Source of the DNA: Spirochaetaceae bacterium
Lineage (GTDB): Bacteria; Spirochaetota; Leptospiria; Leptospirales; Leptonemataceae
Reading direction: 5' to 3'
NCBI GenBank assembly: GCA_002730875.1
Contig: PCBI01000002.1
Span: 69,358 to 133,357, forward strand
Length of the DNA: 64,000 bases
Shown: positions 41,461-50,106 of the stretch, piece by piece
Numbering within the stretch: position 1 is the stretch's first letter
Layout: each line of letters opens with the position of its first letter
The notes under the pieces: model-generated
Database searches by the model: none
The model's input: only the letters and a program-made list of their open reading frames with translations
Told to the model about the DNA's origin: nothing
Program-made: the position numbers and the translations under genes

Positions 41461-42706
41461 ATCTTCCGGCGAGGGGGATCTGTTCGAACTTCCTTCGGAC
41501 GGTCCCCTGGCACAGAAGCTCCGTCCCGCCGACTGGGATGAACTGGTGGGCCACGAAAATCTACTGGCCCGTCTCAAGCGACTTCCTCCCCATTCGCTCA
41601 TATTGTCCGGACCGCCCGGCACCGGAAAAACTACCATTGCCGGCGTACTTGCCTCGCACTGGAATCGACCATCTTTCTTCTTGAGCGCTGTTAGCTGCGG
41701 CGTTAAAGAAGTCCGCCAGGTTCTGGAGTCGTCCAGAAACCATCCCGAGGGGGCCTTGCTCTTTCTGGACGAAATTCACAGATTCAATCGCGCTCAACAG
41801 GACTCGCTGCTGGAAAGCGCCGAGAATGGTAGAATCCTGCTCATTGGCGCAACAACCGAGAATCCGAGATTCCAGGTAATTGGGCCTTTGCTTTCGCGGT
41901 GTACTGTGTATTACCTGGAAAAGCTACGCAAAGAGGACCTTACGGTTATTGCCGGCCGGGTTCTGGAAAAGGGCTTTGGCCAGCATGGTCTGGAATTCGG
42001 CGAAGGAGCTCTGGAAAAGATTCTGGAAGCGGCGGATGGCGATGGTCGTAGATTGATTCGCATTCTGGAGAATCTGGCCACCGATGCCGTTTTCGCCGAT
42101 CGCAAACAGATCGCATTCGATGGGGATTTGCCGGAACTCAGTTTCTCCTACGGTGTGGACGATCACTTTGATTCCATTTCGGCATTCATCAAAAGCATTC
42201 GCGGTTCCGATCCCGATGCGGCTCTGCTGTATCTGGCCAGCATGCTGCAAGCCGGCGAGGATCCGGTGTACATCGCTCGTCGACTGGTGATCCTGGCCTC
42301 CGAGGATGTGGGCAATGCCAGTCCCACCGCGCTCACTCTCTGTGTTTCTGTTCTCGAAGGCGTCAGTAAGATCGGCATGCCGGAGGCGCGAATCCTTCTG
42401 GCCCAGGCGGTGACTTTTCTGGCCTCCAGTCCCAAGAGCAATGCAACGTATCTGGCCATCGACCGTGCCATGGAAGTGGCCTCAAAAAAAAGGGTTACAG
42501 TCCCGCCACACTTGAAAAATCGAACTCAACCTGGCAGTTCGGTTCGGTACAGGTATCCCCACGATTATCCCGGTCATTTCGTGGAACAGAGATACTTCCC
42601 GGAAGACCTGGAGGAAACCGCGTTCTATACGCCGGATCCGGTAGGTCAGGAAGAACGGATTGCTCAGAAACTGAAATCGTTGCGGCCGGACCGCTACAGC
42701 GATTAA
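41447..42706 (+). CDS. rarA: Replication-associated recombination AAA+ protein RarA (MgsA)
   Basis: A clamp-loader-like ATPase that acts at stalled replication forks. 419 residues. It opens with PLAQKLRPADWDELVGHENLL. Walker A is SGPPGTGKTT (K61), Walker B LLFLDEIHRFNRAQQDSLL, and sensor 1 LIGATTENPRFQVIGPLLSRC. The C-terminal tetramerisation region is typical: AFIKSIRGSDPDAALLYLASML, ARRLVILASEDVGNASPTAL, KSNATYLAIDRAM, and the RYPHDYPGHFVEQRYFPEDL motif near the end. The ATG overlaps the preceding membrane-protein gene. Confidence 0.96.
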   Translation: MPQNRSSGEGDLFELPSDGPLAQKLRPADWDELVGHENLLARLKRLPPHSLILSGPPGTGKTTIAGVLASHWNRPSFFLSAVSCGVKEVRQVLESSRNHPEGALLFLDEIHRFNRAQQDSLLESAENGRILLIGATTENPRFQVIGPLLSRCTVYYLEKLRKEDLTVIAGRVLEKGFGQHGLEFGEGALEKILEAADGDGRRLIRILENLATDAVFADRKQIAFDGDLPELSFSYGVDDHFDSISAFIKSIRGSDPDAALLYLASMLQAGEDPVYIARRLVILASEDVGNASPTALTLCVSVLEGVSKIGMPEARILLAQAVTFLASSPKSNATYLAIDRAMEVASKKRVTVPPHLKNRTQPGSSVRYRYPHDYPGHFVEQRYFPEDLEETAFYTPDPVGQEERIAQKLKSLRPDRYSD

Positions 42707-42734
42707 ATCTCGCGCAGACACCAGGAAACAAGGA

Positions 42735-44297
42735 ATGAGCCAATCAGCAAATCGAACGGAAAGACCTGCAGCCGGTGGTCTACCTCGATGGGATTTGCCG
42801 TTAAAGCCAGTCTACAAGAAGATCCATCATACGCTGGATTTCTTTGGATTGTTTCGCATTGTTGAAAGGCACAGCCATACCTGTTTTTTTCTGGAATCTC
42901 TGGAGGAGGGCTCTTCGGACAGCCGGTATTCGGTGATCGGTTTTCTTCCGGAAGTCGTTCTCCGTGCTCAGTCCCATGGTTTGCATTACGAGAAGCTCAA
43001 TACCGCTCCGGACAGCGATTACTCGGTTCTGGAGTCCGATTTCTATGAATCCGCCAACCCTTACGAACTGGTGGCAAACTGGATGCCGGATAACAGCATC
43101 TCCCGAAACTACTGCGGCGGTCTGGTGGGTTATCTGGGTTACGATGCTACGAATTTCTTTGAGCCTGGCCTGGGGCTGCGGTTTCATCCGGAATTCGACC
43201 CATTCGTATTCGGAATCTATACCGACGGTCTCGTTTACGATAAGATGACCGGGGAAGTATTCTACTTCTATTACGACAAAGACCGCTCGGCTCAGATACA
43301 ATCCTGGATGGAAGAAAAGCCGCCGGCCACGGAGCCGCTAAAAGCAACTTTGCTGGAAAAGACACGCAGCGCCGAGCAGCACCGGGTAATGGTACAGCAA
43401 ACCCTGGAAGAGATCAAGGCAGGCAATACATTCCAATGTCAGATCGGCTTTCAGGTGAACTACAAACTGGAAGGATCCACCATGGCCTTCTACGAAGCGT
43501 TGCGCGAAGTGAATCCTTCGCCCTATATGTACTTTGTTAAATTTGGCCAGCGCCAGATCATCGGGGCCAGCCCCGAGCTTGTCTTCAGGTTAAGGCAGGG
43601 CGAAATGGAAACCTATCCGCTGGCCGGTACCACGCGACGGGCCCAGGATAAACAGGAAGATATTACCAACGCTCGTTCGCTGTTGAACGATCCAAAAGAA
43701 ATCGCCGAGCACAACATGCTGGTGGATCTGCACCGAAATGACCTGGGACGGGTGGCTCGTTTTGGAACCGTCAAGGTGCGGCGATTGATGGACATTCGAA
43801 AGTTTTCCCATGTGCAGCATATCTCCAGCGAAGTAGTGGGAATCATTCGAAAAGACAAAAACATGTTCGATGGTCTCAAAGCCACTTTTCCCGCAGGAAC
43901 GCTTTCCGGCGCTCCCAAAGTAGAAAGTATGAAGATCATCGAGCGGATTGAAAAATCGCCCCGCGGCCCTTACGGTGGCGCCGTGGGTCACTTTGGCTGG
44001 AACGGGGATTGTACCTTTGCCATTCCCATTCGTACGCTTTTTGTAAACGGTAACCACGCTTTCGCTCGGGCATCCGGCGGGATTGTCTATGATTCGGATC
44101 CGGACTACGAGTTTCGTGAAATTGAAAACAAGCTGGCGGCCATTGTGCGAACATTGGAGCGATTCGAAACCGGCGGGACAGGAAAGCATTCCTCCGGCGG
44201 TGATCACGGTTCAGGGGCCGATTCGCAGGATTCTGCTTCCGGATCCCAGGACTCGGTTTCTGGTCCCCACAGTAAGTCCTCAGGAGGTGAGCCATGA
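42735..44297 (+). CDS. trpE: Anthranilate synthase component I
   Basis: It converts chorismate to anthranilate with ammonia supplied by the TrpG subunit. 520 residues. The chorismate-binding domain is clear: NPSPYMYFVKFGQRQIIGASPELVFRL, PLAGTTRRAQD, HNMLVDLHRNDLGRVARFG, KATFPAGTLSGAPKVESMKIIE, and ARASGGIVYDSDPDYEFREIENKLAAI. TrpE is favoured over PabB because the gene is coupled to trpG and the N-terminal domain fits. After the catalytic domain is an unusual Ser/Gly/Asp-rich tail of about 40 residues with an internal duplication (DSQDS and GSQDS). No other trp gene or leader peptide is nearby. Confidence 0.93.
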   Translation: MSQSANRTERPAAGGLPRWDLPLKPVYKKIHHTLDFFGLFRIVERHSHTCFFLESLEEGSSDSRYSVIGFLPEVVLRAQSHGLHYEKLNTAPDSDYSVLESDFYESANPYELVANWMPDNSISRNYCGGLVGYLGYDATNFFEPGLGLRFHPEFDPFVFGIYTDGLVYDKMTGEVFYFYYDKDRSAQIQSWMEEKPPATEPLKATLLEKTRSAEQHRVMVQQTLEEIKAGNTFQCQIGFQVNYKLEGSTMAFYEALREVNPSPYMYFVKFGQRQIIGASPELVFRLRQGEMETYPLAGTTRRAQDKQEDITNARSLLNDPKEIAEHNMLVDLHRNDLGRVARFGTVKVRRLMDIRKFSHVQHISSEVVGIIRKDKNMFDGLKATFPAGTLSGAPKVESMKIIERIEKSPRGPYGGAVGHFGWNGDCTFAIPIRTLFVNGNHAFARASGGIVYDSDPDYEFREIENKLAAIVRTLERFETGGTGKHSSGGDHGSGADSQDSASGSQDSVSGPHSKSSGGEP

Positions 44298-44893
44298 ACG
44301 TTTTGATTGTAGATAACTACGACAGCTTCACCTATAATCTATACCAGTATGCCGGCGAGCTCCTGGAGGATCGTACCGGAAACTTTCGGCTGGATGTTTT
44401 TCGAAACGACGAAATCAATCTGCAGGGTGTTGAATCCGGCGCCTATGATCGAATCATACTTTCGCCGGGCCCCGGAGATCCCGCAGATCCGGCCTATTTT
44501 GGGGTCTGTATGGATATTCTGAAAGGCCCGGCCCACAAAACGCCGGTGCTCGGGGTGTGCCTGGGAATGCAGGGTATGGCCCATGCTTACGGCGGAGTGG
44601 TTAAGCGCGCCCGGCTACCCATGCATGGTAAGACTTCGCCGGTATCCACGGACGGAAAGGGAGTGTTTCGTAACCTGCCCGATGAGCTTTCCGTTATGCG
44701 TTATCATTCACTGATCGTGGAACTGGAAACATTACCGGATTGCTTCGAGATTACTTCTCGAACCCTGGATTCCGAGCCGGAGCTAATGGGCATTCGCCAC
44801 AAAGAATTCCCCATGGAAGGGATTCAGTTCCATCCCGAGTCCTTTGCCACGGAAGCCGGCATGCAGATGATTGCCAATTTTCTCTATCCCTAG
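44294..44893 (+). CDS. trpG: Anthranilate synthase glutamine amidotransferase subunit
   Basis: It releases ammonia from glutamine for TrpE. The class I triad is present: C89 (LGVCLGMQG), H180 and E182 (IQFHPESFAT). The opening VLIVDNYDSFTYNLYQYAGEL and ILSPGPGDPADP are typical of TrpG/PabA proteins. 199 residues. It starts inside the end of trpE (ATGA overlap), matching subunit stoichiometry. The same subunit may also serve folate synthesis, since no pabA is seen here. Confidence 0.95.
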   Translation: MNVLIVDNYDSFTYNLYQYAGELLEDRTGNFRLDVFRNDEINLQGVESGAYDRIILSPGPGDPADPAYFGVCMDILKGPAHKTPVLGVCLGMQGMAHAYGGVVKRARLPMHGKTSPVSTDGKGVFRNLPDELSVMRYHSLIVELETLPDCFEITSRTLDSEPELMGIRHKEFPMEGIQFHPESFATEAGMQMIANFLYP

Positions 44894-44933
44894 TCAGTAT
44901 GCTTGCGAGAAGCCCTGTTTCGGGTACCCAGAA

Positions 44934-45947
44934 ATGAAAACACAGTTCTATGAAATTGGACCGGAGCAGCCGGTATATTTGATTGCGGAGATCGGGCTGA
45001 ACCATAATGGAGATGTGGATCTGGCTTTGAAGATGATCGAAGCAGCGGCACGGTCCGGAGCGCACTGCGCGAAGTTTCAGTTGTTTGACTCAACGCATTT
45101 CATTAACTCCGGGGCTCGGCTGGGAGACGGCGAACCGGGATCCCTTCAGTCATTCTTCCAGAGCTTTGAACTGTCCGCAGATGAGTGGCAGCGGGTAACG
45201 CATGCCTGCAAGGAAAACCGCATAGACTTTCTCTGTTCCGTATTCGATGAGCCTTCGCTGGATCTATACGAAAAGCTGGGCGGGACCAGTGTCAAGATCG
45301 CATCCACGGATCTTACCTGCCGGCCCCTTCTGGAATCCGTAAGAAAACGAAAGCTGGGCATCTATCTTTCCACCGGGGCTTCCAACGCAGATGAAATAGA
45401 ACGAACTGTTTCCTGGATTGGCAATCCGGAACTCTTGTTTCAATGTGTTTCTTCGTATCCGGCCAATCCGGAAGACTACAATCTGCGCACGCTAACTTTC
45501 TGGCAGCAGAAGTACGGTTGCCTTACCGGCATCAGTGATCATTGCATGGAGCTTACTTTGAGCCTGCAGATGCCCGCGCTGGGAGGAGTGGCCATCGAAC
45601 GTCATTTCACACTGGATAGAAATATGGAAGGTCCAGACCATAGTATCAGTTCCACTCCCGAAGACTTCGGTAGTCTGCGCCGCCAGCTCGCCCTGCTGCA
45701 GAAGGCCATGGGCAATGGAGTAAAACGGTCCATGCCCTCCGAGGAGGGCGTCCGCGCCGGCGGCCGACGGAGTCTCTATTTCCGCGCGGATCTGAAGACC
45801 GGGCACGTCCTTCAAGAAGAAGACATTCTGCCCCAGCGCCCCGGAGGCGGTATGGCTTCGGAAATCCAGGCCGAGCTAATCGGAAAATCGCTGGTTGTGG
45901 CCGTGGAGGCAGGCAGCCCGGTAGAATCGGCTCATTTCAAGGGTTGA
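44934..45947 (+). CDS. NeuB-family nonulosonic (sialic acid-type) synthase
   Basis: It condenses phosphoenolpyruvate with a hexosamine-derived sugar to give a nine-carbon acid such as N-acetylneuraminic, legionaminic or pseudaminic acid. From ATG 44934 it has 337 residues. The TIM-barrel motifs are YLIAEIGLNHNGDVDLALKMIE, HCAKFQLFDS, DFLCSVFDEPSLDLYEKLG, VKIASTDLTCRPLLE, LSTGASNADEIERT, and GISDHCMELTLSL with IERHFTLDRNMEGPDHSIS. The C-terminal SAF (antifreeze-like) domain is RSLYFRADLKTGHVLQEEDILPQRPGGG. The precise sugar cannot be told, and no CMP-transferase gene lies in the window. Start codons upstream overlap trpG and are less likely. Confidence 0.9.
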   Translation: MKTQFYEIGPEQPVYLIAEIGLNHNGDVDLALKMIEAAARSGAHCAKFQLFDSTHFINSGARLGDGEPGSLQSFFQSFELSADEWQRVTHACKENRIDFLCSVFDEPSLDLYEKLGGTSVKIASTDLTCRPLLESVRKRKLGIYLSTGASNADEIERTVSWIGNPELLFQCVSSYPANPEDYNLRTLTFWQQKYGCLTGISDHCMELTLSLQMPALGGVAIERHFTLDRNMEGPDHSISSTPEDFGSLRRQLALLQKAMGNGVKRSMPSEEGVRAGGRRSLYFRADLKTGHVLQEEDILPQRPGGGMASEIQAELIGKSLVVAVEAGSPVESAHFKG

Positions 45948-46005
45948 GCAGATCTACGTAGATTTTCTGACTTGGCCTGATTGGAGCGCTTATTTAGCTG
46001 ACGGT

Positions 46006-46596
46006 ATGCAACGAACAGGTCTGGAACTGATTCGTGATCACCTGGACCCGGATCAGGCCAGGGAAAGACTCCAGGAGCACAACGATCCTGAAGTGAAGGA
46101 CTGGTTTGCTCTCTACACAAAGGCTCGTGCGGAAAAGAAGCTGGGTCTGGCGCTGGATCGTCTGGGTATTGAGAACTACCTTCCATTGATTAGCGAAAAG
46201 CGGCAGTGGTCAGACCGGGTGAAGGTGATCGAAAGCCCTCTATTCAAAAGCTACATATTTGTTCGTATAAATTACATAAGGGAAAAGGTACGGGCCCTCC
46301 AGGCCGCCGGTACCGTGCACATGGTGCGCTCGGAAGGGCAACCGGTGGTGCTACTTCCTGAAATCATCCATAACATTCGCCTGCTGGTGCAGCATGCCGA
46401 ATCAATTCGTGTGGATCCTTACAAAGGTTTCATTCAAGGAACTCCCGTGCGTGTGCGAAGCGGAGTGTTGAAAGGATTGACCGGCATTGTAAACAAGGTA
46501 AATAGCAGAAATACGGTCTATGTGGTGCTAAAGAGCATTGGAAGGGTGATGACGGCCACCCTGGATCCCATGGATCTGGAACTGGAAGATCTATGA
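46006..46596 (+). CDS. NusG-family transcription elongation factor (specialised paralogue)
   Basis: 196 residues. The NGN domain is about 30-125 (DWFALYTKARAEKKLGLALDRLGIENYLPLISEKRQWSD...FKSYIFVRI), and the KOW motif is GTPVRVRSGVLKGLTGIVNKV (about 145-165). It resembles the specialised paralogues RfaH, UpxY and LoaP more than housekeeping NusG, since it lies beside polysaccharide genes and not with secE and ribosomal proteins. Such factors load onto RNA polymerase at long envelope or capsule operons to prevent early termination. It overlaps kdsD by four bases, and neuB lies just upstream. Confidence 0.85.
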   Translation: MQRTGLELIRDHLDPDQARERLQEHNDPEVKDWFALYTKARAEKKLGLALDRLGIENYLPLISEKRQWSDRVKVIESPLFKSYIFVRINYIREKVRALQAAGTVHMVRSEGQPVVLLPEIIHNIRLLVQHAESIRVDPYKGFIQGTPVRVRSGVLKGLTGIVNKVNSRNTVYVVLKSIGRVMTATLDPMDLELEDL

Positions 46597-47561
46597 GTCT
46601 CTTTGAACTTTTCAAAAACAGTTATGACATGCAGATTGCAGAACTGCAGTCGAACGGAGACCTTATAGAATCGGACTCCGTAGAGAAAGCATGCGAATTG
46701 ATCTTGAACTGCCAGGGAAAGCTTGTTTGCTCGGGTATGGGCAAGTCCGGCCTGATTGCGCAAAAGCTGGCGGCCACCTTCTCTTCGACAGGGACTCCCG
46801 CCTTCTTTCTCCACCCCGGAGAGTCGTTACATGGCGATCTGGGTGTAGTCCAACCAAATGACGTTGTGTTGCTTCTGGCCAAAAGCGGCGAATCCGACGA
46901 AGTGGTGCAGATGCTCCAGGTAATTCGAAAGATGGGCAATCCGGTGATTTCGATTCTGGGAAATCCCAATTCTTCGGCCGGAAGAATGTCTACTGTGATT
47001 GTACGCGCCAGTGTAAGTCGCGAGGCCGACTCGTTGGACCTGGCTCCCACAGCGTCCACTACCGTTTCGCTGGTTGTGGGCGATGCGTTGGCCACGGCCG
47101 TCTCTGAAAAAAGAGGCTTTCAACCCGAAAACTTCGCACTCTATCATCCTGCGGGACAACTGGGAAAGCGGCTACTGCTCAAAGTGGAGGATTTGATCGA
47201 TACTCCCGATATAATGCCTGTCTGCAGCGAGCAAGCGTCCATGACCGAGCTTCTGGAAGCGGTGACCCGACCGAACCAGGGCGGAGCCATGATCGTAAAT
47301 GCCAATAACGAAGTGATCGGGCTTGTTACCGACGGCGATCTCCGTCGCGCTATTCTAAAATACGGCAACGTATTGGAACGCGAACTCAAGGAAATCATGA
47401 CCGCCAATCCAATCACGATTACCCGGGATACCATGGCTCTGGATGCGCTCCGTATTATGGAAGACCGGCCTTCGCAGATCAGCGTTTTGCCAGTCGTCGA
47501 CGAAAAGAATCATCCGGTGGGGCTTCTGCGGATCCACGATCTGGTACGGGCAGGGCTGTAA
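46593..47561 (+). CDS. kdsD: Arabinose-5-phosphate isomerase (KdsD/KpsF family)
   Basis: It interconverts ribulose 5-phosphate and arabinose 5-phosphate, the first step toward KDO of lipopolysaccharide. 322 residues: SIS domain at about 30-165 (LVCSGMGKSGLIAQKLAATFSSTGTPAFFLHPGESLHGDLGV, then LLLAKSGESDEVVQML), followed by two CBS domains (DLIDTPDIMPVCSEQASMTELLEAV, IGLVTDGDLRRAI, EIMTANPITITRDTMALDALRIMEDRPSQISVLPVVDE). The conserved HP-E-HGDLG pocket is complete. Coupled to the NusG-type factor, so its transcription may depend on that factor's own operon. Confidence 0.95.
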   Translation: MSLFELFKNSYDMQIAELQSNGDLIESDSVEKACELILNCQGKLVCSGMGKSGLIAQKLAATFSSTGTPAFFLHPGESLHGDLGVVQPNDVVLLLAKSGESDEVVQMLQVIRKMGNPVISILGNPNSSAGRMSTVIVRASVSREADSLDLAPTASTTVSLVVGDALATAVSEKRGFQPENFALYHPAGQLGKRLLLKVEDLIDTPDIMPVCSEQASMTELLEAVTRPNQGGAMIVNANNEVIGLVTDGDLRRAILKYGNVLERELKEIMTANPITITRDTMALDALRIMEDRPSQISVLPVVDEKNHPVGLLRIHDLVRAGL

Positions 47562-47864
47562 GGCGGCCGCCCCCGGATATCCTATTGCCGATTTTTCTGG
47601 GATGAGTATAAACTACACTCTGTGCAAAGCATGCAAGCGATTGCTTTGGCTACCGGCAGGCTCGCAGGGAACTCGTTGGGATCACAAGTTACCCGCAGGT
47701 TCGCATGGAACTCGTCAGAATCCGGGTGTTCCCAAACTTTGACTTTCCACTCTTACGCGGCAAATCAATCCAATGTGCATCGTGATCTCCAGGTTTACTT
47801 GGCCGGGTCGTGGTTTTAGTTTCTGCAGGGTTTCCACTGCGTGAAAAAACCGTATACTATATAA
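47562..47864. other. Intergenic region with a 39-bp tandem repeat
   Basis: 303 bases between kdsD and the glutaminase gene. The central part is the 39-bp repeat listed separately. Frames crossing it (for example 47622-47819) have no recognisable protein character. The stretch just before 47865 contains GCGTGAAAAAACCGTATACTATATAAATG, which looks like an AT-rich promoter -10 or leader, but no clear -35. Confidence 0.5.
47651..47728. repeat. 39-bp tandem repeat, two diverged copies
   Basis: TACCGGCAGGCTCGCAGGGAACTCGT... (47651-47689) is followed by TACCCGCAGGTTCGCATGGAACTCGT... (47690-47728). The first 25 bases match with a few changes; the rest is diverged. The unit is thirteen codons long. 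It precedes a gene, as do the other two tandem repeats in the window, but no lipoprotein signal follows here. Confidence 0.75.
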
Positions 47865-48776
47865 ATGCAGAGCCAATTGGATGAAATAGTCGCAACCATT
47901 CGAAGTGAGCCAGCTACCGGAGAAGTGGCCAGTTACATTCCGGAACTGGCCCATGCCGATCCGAATCTACTTGCGATTTCTGCCATTGATCTGTCGGGAA
48001 AACAGTTTAGCGCCGGCGATGTTGAGCACAGCTTCACATTGCAGAGCGTAAGCAAGGCCTTCTCGCTGGCGTTGGCCCTGGAGATACACGGTCCGCTAGT
48101 TTTTAACAAAGTAGGTTATGAGCCCACAGGAAATCCGTTTTTCTCCATGCTTCCTCTGGAATCGGAACAGGGAAAACCCCGAAATCCGTTCGTGAACTCC
48201 GGAGCCATTGCCGTAAGCGGAATGATTCCAGGAGACACCAGGCAGGAAAGCTACGAGAAATTCCTGAAATTCCTCACAAAGCTAAGCGACGGGCAGCAAT
48301 TCAGGCTGGATGAGCCAACATATACTTCCGAATCAGAAACCGGCTTTCGCAATCGCGCCATGGCCAACTTTCTGAAGCAATATGGCTGGATCGAGGACGT
48401 GGATCTGGCCGTAGAAACCTATTTCATGCATTGCTCCACATTGATAAATACCGATCAATTGGCCCGGCTGGGACTATTTCTTGCGAATCGCGGCGTTGAT
48501 CCAATCACCGGGAATCGTATCCTGGATGAATCCAGCTGCCGCGCCATCGTCACTCTGATGACTACCTGCGGCACCTATGATTATGCCGGCCGGGTGGCGA
48601 TTGAAATTGGACTTCCTTGCAAAAGCGGAGTGAGCGGAGGAATACTTGCCATTGTGCCTGGTAAGATGAGCATTGCTGCTTTTTCTCCTCGACTGGGAAC
48701 GCACGGTAACAGCGAAGCAGGCATGCGAATGCTTCAGTTGTTGTCCGAAGAGCTGGAGCTTTCGATTTTTCAGTAA
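47865..48776 (+). CDS. glsA: Glutaminase A
   Basis: It hydrolyses glutamine to glutamate and ammonia. 303 residues, typical for the serine-dependent beta-lactamase-like family. Motifs: S61-V-S-K64 (TLQSVSKAFSLALAL) holding nucleophile and base, EPTGNPFFSMLPLE, PRNPFVNSGAIAVSGMI, EASKYSE-type segment replaced by PTYTSESETGFRNRAMANFLK, and PCKSGVSGGILAIVPGKMSIAAFSP. This is the housekeeping type. In the same window gltB/gltD make glutamate from glutamine, so this gene adds a catabolic or acid-resistance branch. Confidence 0.96.
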   Translation: MQSQLDEIVATIRSEPATGEVASYIPELAHADPNLLAISAIDLSGKQFSAGDVEHSFTLQSVSKAFSLALALEIHGPLVFNKVGYEPTGNPFFSMLPLESEQGKPRNPFVNSGAIAVSGMIPGDTRQESYEKFLKFLTKLSDGQQFRLDEPTYTSESETGFRNRAMANFLKQYGWIEDVDLAVETYFMHCSTLINTDQLARLGLFLANRGVDPITGNRILDESSCRAIVTLMTTCGTYDYAGRVAIEIGLPCKSGVSGGILAIVPGKMSIAAFSPRLGTHGNSEAGMRMLQLLSEELELSIFQ

Positions 48777-48931
48777 GTGTACCGTGCATGAGCGCTTTCG
48801 AGTCCCAGGGTTCTATGGCGACTTCCGGCGGTTCTGAAAGGCCGGCTTGATGCGGCCATTTGTACCGAAATTGGGCGCGAGATAGCTCACTTTTTTGCTG
48901 GCCATTTCCTTACCCTGGTGTATCATTCGCT

Positions 48932-50035
48932 GTGAGATTTTCCATTTTCGGATTCCGACAGCTTTGCCATTCGACTGTCAGACTCCTGGGCAGACAAATG
49001 GCCACCGGCGTTCTATTGGCGGGTATTGGTTTTCTACCTGCATGTGAAGTGGCGCGGATTGACTGCGCTTCTGGCGACGGCTCTTGCAACAGTTCCATTG
49101 CTGCAGCACTGTTTCAAACCACCAGGGTCATCGCCATTGCCGGTAGCGGAGGCCAGATCTGGGTATCGAGAGATGGGGGTGCCACCTACCAGGAAATCAT
49201 TCCCGGGGATCCGGCCGCATCCTATTCGCATATCAAGATTGCCGATGAGCGCCAGATTGTTGTGGGTGGCACAAACTCCACCGGACCTTATATCATCGAT
49301 TCGGAAAGGCTCGATACTAATTGGAATTCAGCGTTCAATACCCCGGACTCCCCCTCGCTCGCTGGGCTGGATGTGTCGGACGATGGCGCCTATGGTGCAT
49401 GTGGATCTAACGTCACACAGGCGGAATTCTACTACAGTAATGAGCCGGGCATATGGAGTACGGTGCAACCTCCGGTAGGAACCCCCGGCTCCTGCTTCTA
49501 CTTCAATGGTGCATTCTATGCCACCATCTCCAACACAAATTTTCTGCACATCCGTCAGTCAGACGGAAGTTTTGCTCCGGTCTTGTCCGATGGCAGCGTT
49601 ACTACTATTGACGGTGTGGCTATAAACGGGGCCAGTGCAGTGCTCATAGATACTCCCAATGATCGAGCTTTCCTGACCACCAATGGAGGGGTCACCTGGA
49701 ACACGTTTTCCCTGGGTGCCAGTCTAAGCTGCCGCGAAGCTGCTTATGGTAATGGTCGGTACGCTACCTATTGCGCCACTGGCCCTTCTATTTACGTTTC
49801 TCAGGATGGCCAGAGCTGGGCTGCCACCGGGGTAAACCCGGGTTCTGTGCTTTCCACTATCAGTAGCCTGTCCTTTGCCGATGGCTATTTCTACATTACG
49901 GGCCAGAATGGTTCCGGAAATGCTGCGGTATACCGCACCGTGGATTTTTTCTCTTACGAACTGAGTTTTGAGGGGCCGGCGGGCACTGCTGGAGCGCGAG
50001 ACGAGCTTCCGGCTTTGCGGGTGCTTGTTCGCTAA
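48932..50035 (+). CDS. Putative lipoprotein with BNR/sialidase-like beta-propeller repeats
   Basis: A GTG at 48932 gives 367 residues whose signal reaches the cysteine at position 38 (ATGVLLAGIGFLPAC). The TTG at 48860 or ATG at 48998 are alternatives. The mature protein is soluble with Asp-box-like turns: IWVSRDGGATYQEI, FLTTNGGVTWNTF and IYVSQDGQSWAATG. That S-x-D-G-G-x-T-W pattern repeats in BNR/exo-alpha-sialidase and sortilin folds and is often non-enzymatic. It is rich in glycine and serine and has nine cysteines. A surface or periplasmic binding role is inferred. No sialidase catalytic residues can be assigned. Confidence 0.7.
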   Translation: MRFSIFGFRQLCHSTVRLLGRQMATGVLLAGIGFLPACEVARIDCASGDGSCNSSIAAALFQTTRVIAIAGSGGQIWVSRDGGATYQEIIPGDPAASYSHIKIADERQIVVGGTNSTGPYIIDSERLDTNWNSAFNTPDSPSLAGLDVSDDGAYGACGSNVTQAEFYYSNEPGIWSTVQPPVGTPGSCFYFNGAFYATISNTNFLHIRQSDGSFAPVLSDGSVTTIDGVAINGASAVLIDTPNDRAFLTTNGGVTWNTFSLGASLSCREAAYGNGRYATYCATGPSIYVSQDGQSWAATGVNPGSVLSTISSLSFADGYFYITGQNGSGNAAVYRTVDFFSYELSFEGPAGTAGARDELPALRVLVR

Positions 50036-50106
50036 GAGCCATAGAAGCTCTGAATTAACTTGCATTATTTTTTGACTTTCGCGCAGGTGCTCGCTAACTG
50101 TGTTCC

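Noticed and set aside
48932..50035. Active sialidase
   Set aside because: Asp-box-like turns are present, but the catalytic Arg triad, Tyr and Glu of sialidases cannot be assigned.
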